DNA from: Serratia sp. PL17
GTDB taxonomy: Bacteria > Pseudomonadota > Gammaproteobacteria > Enterobacterales > Enterobacteriaceae
Assembly: GCF_017832355.1 (NCBI RefSeq)
Contig: NZ_JAFIBY010000007.1
Location: 224,411-288,410 of the forward strand
DNA: 64,000 nucleotides
Reading direction: 5' to 3'
Positions 18,917-26,941 of this stretch are shown piece by piece. Position numbers and translations under genes: made by a program. The notes under the pieces were generated by a model that saw only the letters and a program-made list of their open reading frames with translations, was not told the DNA's origin and ran no database searches. Position 1 is the stretch's first letter; the number at the start of each line of letters is the position of its first letter.

Positions 18917-20395
18917 TTAGCGGTTAACGTTGATGATGACGTCGCCAAAATGCACAGCGCCGGCCAGTTTGATCGCAACCTGCATTACCGGTGCTTTACG
19001 TGCCTCACGCTCTGCCTGTGCCTGCTGGGCAATCGGTGGTGCATAGGTGTAATACCCCTTGGTCAGCGTGTCGCCATTGCTCAACGCGCCGAAACTGTCA
19101 CCACCCCAGACACCCGGAGCAATCAAACCGTTATCCGCACCCTGCGCCAGTGATGCCTCGACGTTGGTCAGTAGATCGGTGATACCTTCATCGGTCTGCG
19201 GGACTTTCGTCGCACTGGTGTAAAGACGGTTGTAGTAGTTGGTCTGGACGTAGTTCTGCAGCCAGTCCAAGCCGTGGCGTTCGTCGAAGAAATCGGCGTT
19301 GCACATCACCCCTTCCTGCAAAATGGCTGTGTCGTTGTCGTAATTGACAAACACGTTGCAGTTTTTCGCCTGTAGCGTCAGCGCCTGGGTTTGAGTCAGC
19401 GTTTCAGCAACAATCCCCGGCTCTTGCTTAAACTTGATAGTGATTGTTGTGCGCCAGCCGGCAAAGTTGACAGTAAAGGCACGGCCCAGAATCGACACGG
19501 CGGCGTAAGGACTATGGCTGGAGTACTGCACACAGGTAGTGCCAAGGAACGCCGCTTTCAGGCGGCTGGCAATGTCCGTGTTGTTGTCTGCATCCAGCAC
19601 GGCGGTGTTCTGCGTGGTGTGGGCGTAGATGCGCGAAACGCTGTCGGACTGGATCTGCTCAGCAACAGCCAACACCTGGTCATCAGTGATCGTATCGGCG
19701 ATAAACAGACCGTACCACTTCGATGAGAAGTCGATAAATTTCGCGACGCACTCCTCAATAGTTTCCGCCGGCTGCCGGGCGATAGCTTTCGCTCCGGTGC
19801 CCTCAAGGATCCCCATCAGCACAGAAATATCGGTGCCCGTGGCGTTAGGTGTCGCATAGCTAACCGCGGACGCCTCGCCTGTGGTTTTCGATGTCACCAC
19901 AAAGCGCGCGTTGTTCGCATCCCAGACGACGGTCGCCGTGGTCAGCTTTTCCGCCACGCGGGCAGCGACGCCGTTCAGATTTGTTTCTGCCGACAGGTCC
20001 ACGCCGGAAACCGTTTTAACCGTGCCATCGACGCTGATTTTCATCGCGCCATCTGTTACGGCTGTAAAGTTGGTCATTGCCTGCTGCGCCGTGTTCAGGA
20101 TTGCCCCACGCAGCACCGCAGCGGTGTCCTCTTTCACCCAGCGGCCGACATACAGGTCGATCGGTTGTGGCCGCTGCCAGTAGTAGACCTGCGCAGCCAT
20201 TGCCTCCGGTGCCTGAATACCGAAGTCAGATTGCACACCAGCAATGCCGGAATAGGCGCGCATCCGCTCGCTGGCGTCGATCACAACTGAAGAGCCGATA
20301 ATCAACAGCGAACCAAAGTTTCGAGCCTGCGCCGCGCGCAAGGCCATATTTACCGTGACGCCGACGACGTTACGGACAGGTAATCCCTGTGCCAT
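18917..20395 (-). CDS. Tail sheath protein, DUF3383 family
   Basis: 492 residues. The N-terminus [25 protein letters not shown] is the hallmark of DUF3383 contractile sheath proteins, and the C-terminal part ([33 protein letters not shown]) fits as well. Its presence shows the phage to be a myovirus. It follows the neck protein gene by 3 bases. The N-terminal motif recurs at the start of the tail spike. Confidence 0.9.
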   Translation of the reverse strand: MAQGLPVRNVVGVTVNMALRAAQARNFGSLLIIGSSVVIDASERMRAYSGIAGVQSDFGIQAPEAMAAQVYYWQRPQPIDLYVGRWVKEDTAAVLRGAILNTAQQAMTNFTAVTDGAMKISVDGTVKTVSGVDLSAETNLNGVAARVAEKLTTATVVWDANNARFVVTSKTTGEASAVSYATPNATGTDISVLMGILEGTGAKAIARQPAETIEECVAKFIDFSSKWYGLFIADTITDDQVLAVAEQIQSDSVSRIYAHTTQNTAVLDADNNTDIASRLKAAFLGTTCVQYSSHSPYAAVSILGRAFTVNFAGWRTTITIKFKQEPGIVAETLTQTQALTLQAKNCNVFVNYDNDTAILQEGVMCNADFFDERHGLDWLQNYVQTNYYNRLYTSATKVPQTDEGITDLLTNVEASLAQGADNGLIAPGVWGGDSFGALSNGDTLTKGYYTYAPPIAQQAQAEREARKAPVMQVAIKLAGAVHFGDVIINVNR

Positions 20396-20398
20396 AAA

Positions 20399-20941
20399 TT
20401 ATTCTCCGAAGAATTTAACAGATGCATCCACCAGCGACTTGATGTCGTATTCGCGGATCACTTTGCGGCGCAGGCGCACGGCGATGTCATACCGTCGCAC
20501 CCACTGGTTATTGATGAGTTCTGGAAGGTTTAATATCCGACCGCAATCCAACAGGGTCAGACCGATTTTTTGCAGTTCGTCGTTGTTCTGCGAGACAAAC
20601 AGCCCATTACGGAATTGAGTCGCGACAGACATCCCCTGCGGGCCATAGAAGCAACATAGAGTTTCGATAGTTTCATGCGACCACTGCTCGGCACTTTCAT
20701 CTCCCTGAACATGTGCCGGATACATATCATCAGGCAGACTGGTAATGCCGAACGCACACCAGGTGGTTCCGTTTTTCGGTATCTGGATTTGTGGGTCAGT
20801 CCAGCGGGGATAGACGACGTTTTTATCCAGCCCAGTCACTCCACGGATCCAGCGACTAAGTAGTCGCTCCAGTTCCTCGTCGTAGGCAGGGCCGTTACCA
20901 GTCGGAGTGAGATATCCGGGTGTTGTGCTGTCGTTACTCAC
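20399..20941 (-). CDS. Neck/tail terminator protein, LIC_12616-like
   Basis: 180 residues with WIRGVTGLDKNVVYPRWTDPQIQIPKNGTTWCAFGIT and ETIETLCCFYGPQGMSVATQFRNGLFVSQN, the pattern of the LIC_12616 group found just before sheath genes in myoviruses. It probably caps the tail at the neck. The stop of the preceding gene abuts its start. Confidence 0.75.
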   Translation of the reverse strand: MSNDSTTPGYLTPTGNGPAYDEELERLLSRWIRGVTGLDKNVVYPRWTDPQIQIPKNGTTWCAFGITSLPDDMYPAHVQGDESAEQWSHETIETLCCFYGPQGMSVATQFRNGLFVSQNNDELQKIGLTLLDCGRILNLPELINNQWVRRYDIAVRLRRKVIREYDIKSLVDASVKFFGE

Positions 20942-21334
20942 TTAGCCCCCTTCCTGCCCCACCAGCTCACAGTGGGCCTGAACAAAACCGGCGCCATAGC
21001 GGGTGTACGGATCGACAAACGTTACCCGATACAGTCCGCCGTTATAAACGACAAGGTCGGCATCAAGATTTGGGCCATCAGCGGCGCTCTTGCGGCCCTG
21101 AGTGAGCCTGAATTGCGTCACGATAAGAATGGCACCGTTAATGTTCTGGCCGGCAGCCATACGCCTTGCTTCCAGAGAGCGATCGACAGTTACTACGCCG
21201 GTGAACGGGATTTCCTGAGGGGTGTTGATCGGAAAGTTGTCATCGTCCGTCGTCTGTATCTGCCGACGGCAAACCAGAGAGAAATCGACAAAATCCGGGT
21301 CGAGCAGCACCTCGGTCACATCGAGAAGCGGCAT
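20942..21334 (-). CDS. Probable head-tail joining protein
   Basis: 130 residues, mostly beta in character, ending in a segment (GGLYRVTFVDPYTRYGAGFVQAHCELVGQ) often seen in small head-completion proteins. I do not recognise a named family. Its one-base overlap with the upstream gene and its place between capsid and sheath genes support a connector role. Confidence 0.6.
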   Translation of the reverse strand: MPLLDVTEVLLDPDFVDFSLVCRRQIQTTDDDNFPINTPQEIPFTGVVTVDRSLEARRMAAGQNINGAILIVTQFRLTQGRKSAADGPNLDADLVVYNGGLYRVTFVDPYTRYGAGFVQAHCELVGQEGG

Positions 21335-21840
21335 TACTTACTCCTTACCACGTAGGTGATTGAGCGCAATAGGTAGCCGTGGGCATAGAGTGGCTTATCG
21401 CCGGGAAGGCCTTGAGCGCGGCGGTTGGCCTTCGTCGCATCCGATAGCGGATGAAGTCGATCACCAGAGCCGATAACAGCCTTGGCGCCATCACGCGCAA
21501 TCTGTCCAGCGCTTTCAAGTTCTCGCTGCGCCGCCTCCGCTTTACCGTTCAGAGCAGCCACGGCCGCCGCCTTCAGGTGTTCAGTGGTTCGCTGCTTGGT
21601 GTCCTCGATACCCATATCCAAAAACGGCCGTGGCGGCAGCGTGACGGTCTGGCCGCCAAGCTGCACCGTGGCGCCAGTAGACTGTAGATACCCGATCTCC
21701 GCGTTGTTCAGGGCTTCCCCGTCCTCACGCGTCGCGTTGGCCTCTGGTATGCCCACCAGCACATCCATTTTTGAAAGTGAGCGCAGGGAGGACAAAACTG
21801 ATTCGGCATTATCCTTCCTGACCTTGAGCCCGCTTTTCAT
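21334..21840 (-). CDS. HK97 gp10-like or neck protein
   Basis: The start MKSGLKVRKDNAESVLSSL at 21840 is preferred over an earlier in-frame codon because it overlaps the upstream stop (21837) by 4 bases. The 168-residue product has VLVGIPEANATREDGEALNNAEIGYLQSTGA and PPRPFLDMGI, the pattern of tail-completion proteins of the gp10/gpG kind (P-R-P-F near the middle). A head-tail joining role is inferred. Confidence 0.7.
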   Translation of the reverse strand: MKSGLKVRKDNAESVLSSLRSLSKMDVLVGIPEANATREDGEALNNAEIGYLQSTGATVQLGGQTVTLPPRPFLDMGIEDTKQRTTEHLKAAAVAALNGKAEAAQRELESAGQIARDGAKAVIGSGDRLHPLSDATKANRRAQGLPGDKPLYAHGYLLRSITYVVRSK

Positions 21841-22247
21841 AGCAACTGCCTCCCACCCGCTCCGAACATCGACCACCACCAGAAGAATTCACGGCCATAA
21901 CCGGTGTTATTCCAGAAGCCGGCATCCGGGTTAATCACCCCAGACACGTCATAGCTGACGCTGACCTTATCGACCGATTTGGATGTCGCCACGCCAGCAG
22001 AGCCGTTGCTGTTGACCATGCCGAGAGAAGCCCCAGCCAGTGCGCGCCCGCGCAGCTCAGTGTAATGCGCTGTAAAAAGCTCAGCGAGATACACGAACTG
22101 ATCACTCAGCACGTCCTGATTGAGGATGATGTCGGCCTGGCCAAGGTAGAAATTTACTGCGGCGTCGGGATAGCGGGTTTTGTCAGCAAACTCGGGGAAG
22201 TCTTCGCGAAATTTATCATTTGTTGGCAGCAGGCTGTTTTTTGGCAT
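21837..22247 (-). CDS. Head-tail connector, DUF4054-like
   Basis: The start at 22247 (MPKNSLLPTNDKFREDFPEFADKTRYPDAAVNFYLGQADIIL) fits DUF4054, small adaptor proteins with a helical bundle that attach below the portal. 136 residues, ending NTGYGREFFWWWSMFGAGGRQLL. The gene overlaps the end of the preceding coiled-coil gene by 32 bases. Confidence 0.78.
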   Translation of the reverse strand: MPKNSLLPTNDKFREDFPEFADKTRYPDAAVNFYLGQADIILNQDVLSDQFVYLAELFTAHYTELRGRALAGASLGMVNSNGSAGVATSKSVDKVSVSYDVSGVINPDAGFWNNTGYGREFFWWWSMFGAGGRQLL

Positions 22248-22635
22248 TCTCGGCCCCTTTTTCACCGTCAGGCTCTTTAACGGGTTCCTTTTCTGCCAGC
22301 AGATTCTGCAGGTCGGCGATAGTGGCCAGGTGCTCGTCAATGGTCTGATCGCACGCATTACGCTGTTCGGTCAGCTCAGCAACCTTGTCTTTTTCCAACG
22401 CCAGCAGCTTCTGCAGGTCGGTTACTTCACCTTCCAGCGAGGCAACACGCAAAGATAAATCGACAGATTGCTGCTCTTGTTCCAGATCTGATTCATTCAG
22501 AGGTGCTACGTAAGCGCTGAATGCCCAGTGCTCTTTGACCTTCGCCGGGAAACCATCATGGATCCCTGGTGATAATTCAAATTTTGTGCCGTCGGCAAAG
22601 CTGAGTGAAGCGGCTGCAGATACGATGTATTTCAT
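22216..22635 (-). CDS. Coiled-coil protein downstream of capsid gene
   Basis: The start MKYIVSAAASLSFADGTKFELSPG at 22635 has a GGAG site 8 bases before. 139 residues: an N-terminal beta domain of about 50 residues, then a heptad-rich coil (SLRVASLEGEVTDLQKLLALEKDKVAELTEQ) and a charged tail. It resembles the STY1053-type proteins of enterobacterial phages; the function is unknown. A minor capsid or neck role is possible from position. Confidence 0.65.
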   Translation of the reverse strand: MKYIVSAAASLSFADGTKFELSPGIHDGFPAKVKEHWAFSAYVAPLNESDLEQEQQSVDLSLRVASLEGEVTDLQKLLALEKDKVAELTEQRNACDQTIDEHLATIADLQNLLAEKEPVKEPDGEKGAENAKKQPAANK

Positions 22636-22653
22636 TTTGTTACTCCATGAGTT

Positions 22654-22669
22654 GGCGGGTTTCCCCGCC
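22654..22669 (-). promoter_or_regulatory. GNRA-loop hairpin after the capsid gene
   Basis: On the minus strand GGCGGG-GAAA-CCCGCC forms a perfect 6-bp stem 9 bases after the major capsid stop. No T-run follows, so it is more likely an mRNA-stability or partial-attenuation element than a full terminator. That would fit a high capsid-to-downstream ratio. Confidence 0.6.
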
Positions 22670-22677
22670 ATCGGTTA

Positions 22678-23625
22678 TCAGGCTGCCGGAACATCCAGAT
22701 AAGAAATCGTATTGGAATACGGGGTTTCCACCTGGCCCAATTTGCCGTAGTACACGGTGAGCTGCTGCATACCGCGATACTCCAGCGGAGTGCTCAGCAG
22801 TGGCACCATAGGGAAGCGCACAAACTTTTCGTCCTGGGTATAAGCGACGATACGATGCGCGCCACCAGCACCGCGTTTAGAAGCCCACTTCATGGAGACG
22901 ATTTCCAACGATTCGCCGTTCTCCTGGAATGCAATGGTGTTGATCTTCACGTATTCCAGAACAGAGATGTTACCGGCAGAAGAAACCTTCTTGCTGGCCA
23001 ACAGGCCGAACAACTCAGGTGCCAAACCGATTTTTGCCGGGCAAACGGCATAACCAGAGCGCACCCAAGCATCAATCAGCACCAGGTTAATATCCTGAAC
23101 GATCACATCAGGGTCAGTGGTTGCAGTCCAGGCGGCAGCAGCAGCGGTGGGAGTTACAGTTGGCAGGTTAAGCAATCCAGGAACACCCAGCTCACTATCT
23201 CCGATGTACACTTGCTCATCAGTGTCCATGTTCCACTTCATTCGCATGCCTTCATACTTTTGCACGTCGATCGGACGTCCCATTTTCTGAGCAGAGGCCA
23301 ATTCTAAAACTGTCCAACCTACTTCCTGTGCCCACGGGGTCAGGTTGTTACGAGTCGGTTGGATATCTAGGTCGATACCAGGAATTGCAGTCGCTTTCTT
23401 ACCCATCCAGTTTTTGCCGTGTGGGTTCGGGCCGCCAACGCTGGCGAAGTCTGAGTTGGTAAAGGAAGACACTTCATCTGCGATAGAAATGTCGCTACGC
23501 AGTGGCATGTCGCGCGTCCACTTTTGGGACGTCAGCGGCATGTTCAGCGTTTGATCCATGCGCTCCAGTTCACCGACGAGGAAAGCGCCGGAGGAGTCAA
23601 TGGTGGCTCGGTCTACAGTAAACAT
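22678..23625 (-). CDS. Major capsid protein, DUF2184 family
   Basis: 315 residues with the DUF2184 (HK97-fold) pattern: MFTVDRATIDSSGAFLVGELERMDQTLNMPL, the E-loop region SFTNSDFASVGG..GKNWMGKKATAIPGIDLD, and the P-domain end VRFPMVPLLSTPLEYRGMQQLTVYYGKLGQVE. It forms the icosahedral shell. The gene follows the cement protein gene by 10 bases and is followed by a strong hairpin. Confidence 0.9.
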   Translation of the reverse strand: MFTVDRATIDSSGAFLVGELERMDQTLNMPLTSQKWTRDMPLRSDISIADEVSSFTNSDFASVGGPNPHGKNWMGKKATAIPGIDLDIQPTRNNLTPWAQEVGWTVLELASAQKMGRPIDVQKYEGMRMKWNMDTDEQVYIGDSELGVPGLLNLPTVTPTAAAAAWTATTDPDVIVQDINLVLIDAWVRSGYAVCPAKIGLAPELFGLLASKKVSSAGNISVLEYVKINTIAFQENGESLEIVSMKWASKRGAGGAHRIVAYTQDEKFVRFPMVPLLSTPLEYRGMQQLTVYYGKLGQVETPYSNTISYLDVPAA

Positions 23626-23635
23626 TCAGAATTCC

Positions 23636-24139
23636 TTAGATGTTATAGGCGATTTCAACACGGCCATCGGCTTCACCTGGGCCCATTAACTCAGCATTTG
23701 GCAACTGAGGTGTGTTCTCGGCAGTGGCGTCTGGTGTCAGCACAAACGTCCCTACAGGGCTTCCCGTAGTGCCAGCAGCAACACGGACATAAATCGGGTC
23801 ACCTTTCTTGGCGCTTGGCGCGGTACCAGCAGTGACTTTCACGCAGATGTAGCCGCGTTTCAGGTTGTCGCCCACCTGGTTAACATTAACGCCCAAATAA
23901 GCCAGGTCGGCATAAGAGGTAATCGGGTACGGACGAACCAGAATCCCTTTCACCTTGTCGATGGTGTCGCCAGAGGCCAACGGGACGAATTTGTCACCAA
24001 CGTATTTTCCCGCCAGCCCGTAGGAAGCAAATTGCTTCTGGTAGTCCAGGGTTACCGGTTCAACGGTGGCGTCGCGGGGACGAGTGATAGCGCCGGCAAT
24101 ACCCATAGGCATCCGGTACAGATATGCATTTCCTGCCAT
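23636..24139 (-). CDS. Capsid cement/decoration protein
   Basis: 167 residues beginning MAGNAYLYRMPMGIAGAITRPRDATVEPVTLD, with a beta-rich middle (VKGILVRPYPITSYADLAYLG, KGDPIYVRVAAGTTGSPVGTFVLT) typical of capsid-stabilising proteins encoded just before DUF2184 capsids. No membrane or catalytic motif is seen. Confidence 0.75.
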   Translation of the reverse strand: MAGNAYLYRMPMGIAGAITRPRDATVEPVTLDYQKQFASYGLAGKYVGDKFVPLASGDTIDKVKGILVRPYPITSYADLAYLGVNVNQVGDNLKRGYICVKVTAGTAPSAKKGDPIYVRVAAGTTGSPVGTFVLTPDATAENTPQLPNAELMGPGEADGRVEIAYNI

Positions 24140-24149
24140 GTTGATTACC

Positions 24150-24839
24150 TTATTTGCGATTTTTCCAGAAATCGGCGTTGAGCTTGTTCAGCTCGGCCGG
24201 GGACATGTGTTTTGTTGTTGGGGCACCGTCTACAGTCCGGGTGACAAGTGATGGCGGCGCCATTTTGTTTTGAACCTTGCGGATCTCCAACGCAGCGGTA
24301 AACGCAGCGTCAACCGTCGCCTTTGGTGCCTTGGTGAAGTCTTCAACACCGAACGCTTTCATGCTGTCGCCTGTGCGCAAAGCATGGTTAAGCACCTGAC
24401 GCTTGAGGCCTTTGTCACCTTTTGGCTGGAATCCTGGACAGATAATTTCAGCGTCGGCAATAATGTTGCGCTTGAACGCAGCATCACCGGTTACCTTCTT
24501 ATCTTCCTCGGCGTCTTCATCACCCGTAGGCGTGTCATCGTCCGGATCAGCGTCGGTGGTTTTACCTTCCAGCTTGTCCAGTCGAGACAGGATGGCGCTT
24601 GCCCACTCAGGCACTTCTGCATCACCGGTTTTCGCTGGGTCTTCTGGATCTTCATCGGTGGTCGTGCGGTTCTCTGCTGGCAGCGATGTTGCCTGCGAAG
24701 GCATGTTAATGTTGATAGTGGAACCGGGGATGGAGCCCATGCCGTCAGATGGCAACTCCGGCGCTTCGTCGATGAGTTTATTCAGCGCGTCCTCATCTTT
24801 CGTTTTAATGGCCTTAGCCAGGTTTTTAAGCCATGACAT
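24150..24839 (-). CDS. Nested scaffold protein (internal start)
   Basis: Within the protease-scaffold gene, AAGGAG followed 9 bases later by ATG (24839-24837) opens MSWLKNLAKAIKTKDEDALNKLIDEAPELPSDG, 229 residues in the same frame. This is where the protease domain ends and the scaffold-like domain begins. Independent scaffold production from a nested start is well known in lambda and related phages. Here the product itself is inferred from the ribosome site. Confidence 0.65.
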   Translation of the reverse strand: MSWLKNLAKAIKTKDEDALNKLIDEAPELPSDGMGSIPGSTININMPSQATSLPAENRTTTDEDPEDPAKTGDAEVPEWASAILSRLDKLEGKTTDADPDDDTPTGDEDAEEDKKVTGDAAFKRNIIADAEIICPGFQPKGDKGLKRQVLNHALRTGDSMKAFGVEDFTKAPKATVDAAFTAALEIRKVQNKMAPPSLVTRTVDGAPTTKHMSPAELNKLNADFWKNRK

Positions 24840-25415
24840 TATCGGCTTCTCCTTTTTGGTTGATGGGGCAGAATCCCCGATAGCACAACGGCCACCAGCC
24901 CGACCGCGATCAATAGCGACAGCCAGATGGTTTCCTGTGATTTGGTATTGTTTGCCCTTTCCGGGCGACAACTGCTTGTACTGCGCGTCGTAACCGCAAC
25001 TGACATCGGTTAGTCCTGAGTTAATCCCGTCGATGGCCTCTTGCCGCTTCACCAACACATCGGCGATCAGCAAATCTGATTGGTCACCAGTGCCACGACG
25101 GACGTTCTGGATATGACCGTGTGCCAGCTCCGAAAAGTTGGATGGGTTAACAAAAACGATATTGCCTTCATCGTCTTCCGGGTGTCCTACCGTGACAGCC
25201 ACCCCCTCGAAACTCGCTATGGTTTCAGGAGAGAAAACTTCGTCTTCGGTGCGGTAGACGTGCACCAGGCCATCCAGTCCCGGATCCAGGTCTATCTCCT
25301 CGGGCAGGTACGTTTGCACGCCGGTGCGAGCGATCGGCACGTCTTTACACAGCAGTGAGTCATCCGCCAGCTGATAGCGGGTTTCGCCCAGGCGGGTCGT
25401 GAAGAAATATTTCAT
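24150..25415 (-). CDS. Prohead protease fused to scaffold, DUF2213 family
   Basis: 421 residues. Residues 1-185 form a DUF2213 protease-like domain with VAVTVGHPEDDEGNIVF and YQITGNHLAVAIDRGRAGGRC, which hold the likely His and Ser/Asp centre. Residues 193-421 are acidic and low-complexity (DEDPEDPAKTGDAEVPE), then helical: a scaffold. A start codon with its own AAGGAG inside the gene should also give the scaffold alone, as in lambda C/Nu3. It sits just upstream of the cement and capsid genes, as expected. Confidence 0.82.
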   Translation of the reverse strand: MKYFFTTRLGETRYQLADDSLLCKDVPIARTGVQTYLPEEIDLDPGLDGLVHVYRTEDEVFSPETIASFEGVAVTVGHPEDDEGNIVFVNPSNFSELAHGHIQNVRRGTGDQSDLLIADVLVKRQEAIDGINSGLTDVSCGYDAQYKQLSPGKGKQYQITGNHLAVAIDRGRAGGRCAIGDSAPSTKKEKPIMSWLKNLAKAIKTKDEDALNKLIDEAPELPSDGMGSIPGSTININMPSQATSLPAENRTTTDEDPEDPAKTGDAEVPEWASAILSRLDKLEGKTTDADPDDDTPTGDEDAEEDKKVTGDAAFKRNIIADAEIICPGFQPKGDKGLKRQVLNHALRTGDSMKAFGVEDFTKAPKATVDAAFTAALEIRKVQNKMAPPSLVTRTVDGAPTTKHMSPAELNKLNADFWKNRK

Positions 25416-25476
25416 GGGTTACCTGCTGAATGGCGGGCATTGAAAAAGGCCGCTTATCGCGACCTCTATGGGGTTA

Positions 25477-26121
25477 TTATTTTCTCTTTCTGCTTACGTC
25501 AGGAGGAGTTTCAATAGCTCTTTCAACACTCCACCCTGAATCAATTCTTCGGCGCAATGTAGTCCTTGGGATGCCGTATTTTTCTGCCATATCTTTGGTC
25601 GATAGTGTATCGCCTTTATATGTGATCCACCGGGTGTCCCTACGGTTTAGCCCCTACTCTTTTGCTGTTGCCCACCGGCAGTTGTCAGGAGTGTAATCAC
25701 CATTGACATCAATCCTGTCTATGCTGTGCGCGTTTGATGGCCTTTCGCCCATGTCATGCAGGAAATTATCAAAAGCGTCCCACCTGCCACAAACCTTAAT
25801 GCCTCTGCCGCCATATAGGGGGTAATGTAGATCATCAGATTTGTTGCAACGGGATCTCATCGACTGCCAACTCACATAGGTCGGCGACCGGGTAGCACCG
25901 TGCTTTTTAGAGCGCGCTGAGGTTAATTCATTCCTCAGGCAGCCGCAGCTTTCAGATGCCCCGGAAGTTAACATGGTCCCGCGTAGAGATTTGGTATTGC
26001 CACATTCGCATTCACACAGCCAGTATCTATGCCCGTGGTCTAACCTTTCCGCGCGACTGATAACTCTCCACCTGCCAAATTTGAGGCCGGTCAGGTCTTT
26101 CGCTAAACTATTTTCAGCCAT
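25477..26121 (-). pseudogene. HNH homing endonuclease interrupted by in-frame amber
   Basis: The first 155 codons encode a phage HNH nuclease: an N-terminal GLKFGRWRVISRAE..CECGNTKSLRGTMLTSGASESCGC zinc-binding domain, then YGGRGIKVCGRW and the HNH end SIDRIDVNGDYTPDNCRWATAKE. A TAG at 25656-25654 follows. The same frame then continues for 58 codons as a clear DNA-binding domain (WITYKGDTLSTKDMAEKYG, TTLRRRIDSGWSVERAIETP) to TAA. A CAG-to-TAG change would explain it. The gene sits between head genes and is AT-richer than they are, as expected of a mobile endonuclease gene. The truncated protein still holds the whole HNH part. Confidence 0.85.
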
Positions 26122-26147
26122 TATTTACCTCGATTAAGTAATGGTTA

Positions 26148-26179
26148 GGCTCTCACGCTGTTACAGCAGCATGGGAGCC
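26148..26179. other. Hairpin between HNH and head gene
   Basis: GGCTC..GAGCC with an inner GCTG..CAGC arm forms an interrupted stem in the 67-base gap. TTATTTTAT follows on the plus strand, where no gene ends. It could mark the boundary of the inserted HNH cassette. Confidence 0.4.
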
Positions 26180-26188
26180 GTTATTTTA

Positions 26189-26941
26189 TCACTTTCGAGG
26201 CTCGGGAACCTTCACTCTCGGCCAACATTTACAATTTGGCAGTGCACCGCAGTGGCCTGTCATTCCATCTAATGTGGGCGGGTCATCCCACCTCACAAAT
26301 TTCCCTTTCATTTCTTTATGGGATGGCCTGGTGCCAGTTCCCTCTATCTCCCACCAGTAACCCTCAGAACCAACTGACAGCGCACGCGCCTGTGTCAGAG
26401 CTCCAGTTGCGCGCCCTATCTCAGTACGGGCAATCATCCTTGCTCTACCGGCCGCTACGTCGCCTGACTGCATAATCATTTCGTACAGCGCGTCGGGGCG
26501 CTCGCCGTTGATGGTTGCCTCTATCGCGCGTTGCTGTATATCTCGGACGCGATCGGCGGCTTCCAGTGGCAGGGACTTCATTAATTGGATTTGCCGGTAG
26601 ACAATGTCCTGCGTCACCTGGCCGATCGGAGTGTTACCGACTACATCCCGTAGCCCCTCGGAAATCTGCTGTGATACCGATTTCCACTGGTTCCACTCTT
26701 CGCGCTCCACCTGCAGAAACATTTTCTGACCCACCATTGCGGCCCAGTCGTCCAACACGTGTGAGTAATCAATGAGGTGATCGGCGGCTGTATCAGCGCT
26801 GGCCTGGGAACCATCGTAGGAGCCAGTTACGATTTGGTTTATTTGGCTGACTATCCCCAGTAGGCTTTTCTGATACTGGATTTCCGAACGCCGGTGGAGG
26901 GCCGGTTTCAGATTCAGACTCCGCATACTGCGACTTCGCAT
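26189..26941 (-). CDS. Head morphogenesis protein (SPP1 gp7/Mu F-like)
   Basis: 250 residues from the start at 26941, chosen because AAGGA lies 8 bases before that ATG. The C-terminal half has ARMIARTEIGRATGALTQARAL..GYWWEIEGTGTRPSHKEMKGKFVRWDDPP and the final HCGALPNCKCWPRV, the minor head protein signature. The protein is thought to enter the prohead with the portal. The gene overlaps the end of the portal gene by about 150 bases in another frame, an unusually long overlap. Confidence 0.82.
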   Translation of the reverse strand: MRSRSMRSLNLKPALHRRSEIQYQKSLLGIVSQINQIVTGSYDGSQASADTAADHLIDYSHVLDDWAAMVGQKMFLQVEREEWNQWKSVSQQISEGLRDVVGNTPIGQVTQDIVYRQIQLMKSLPLEAADRVRDIQQRAIEATINGERPDALYEMIMQSGDVAAGRARMIARTEIGRATGALTQARALSVGSEGYWWEIEGTGTRPSHKEMKGKFVRWDDPPTLDGMTGHCGALPNCKCWPRVKVPEPRK

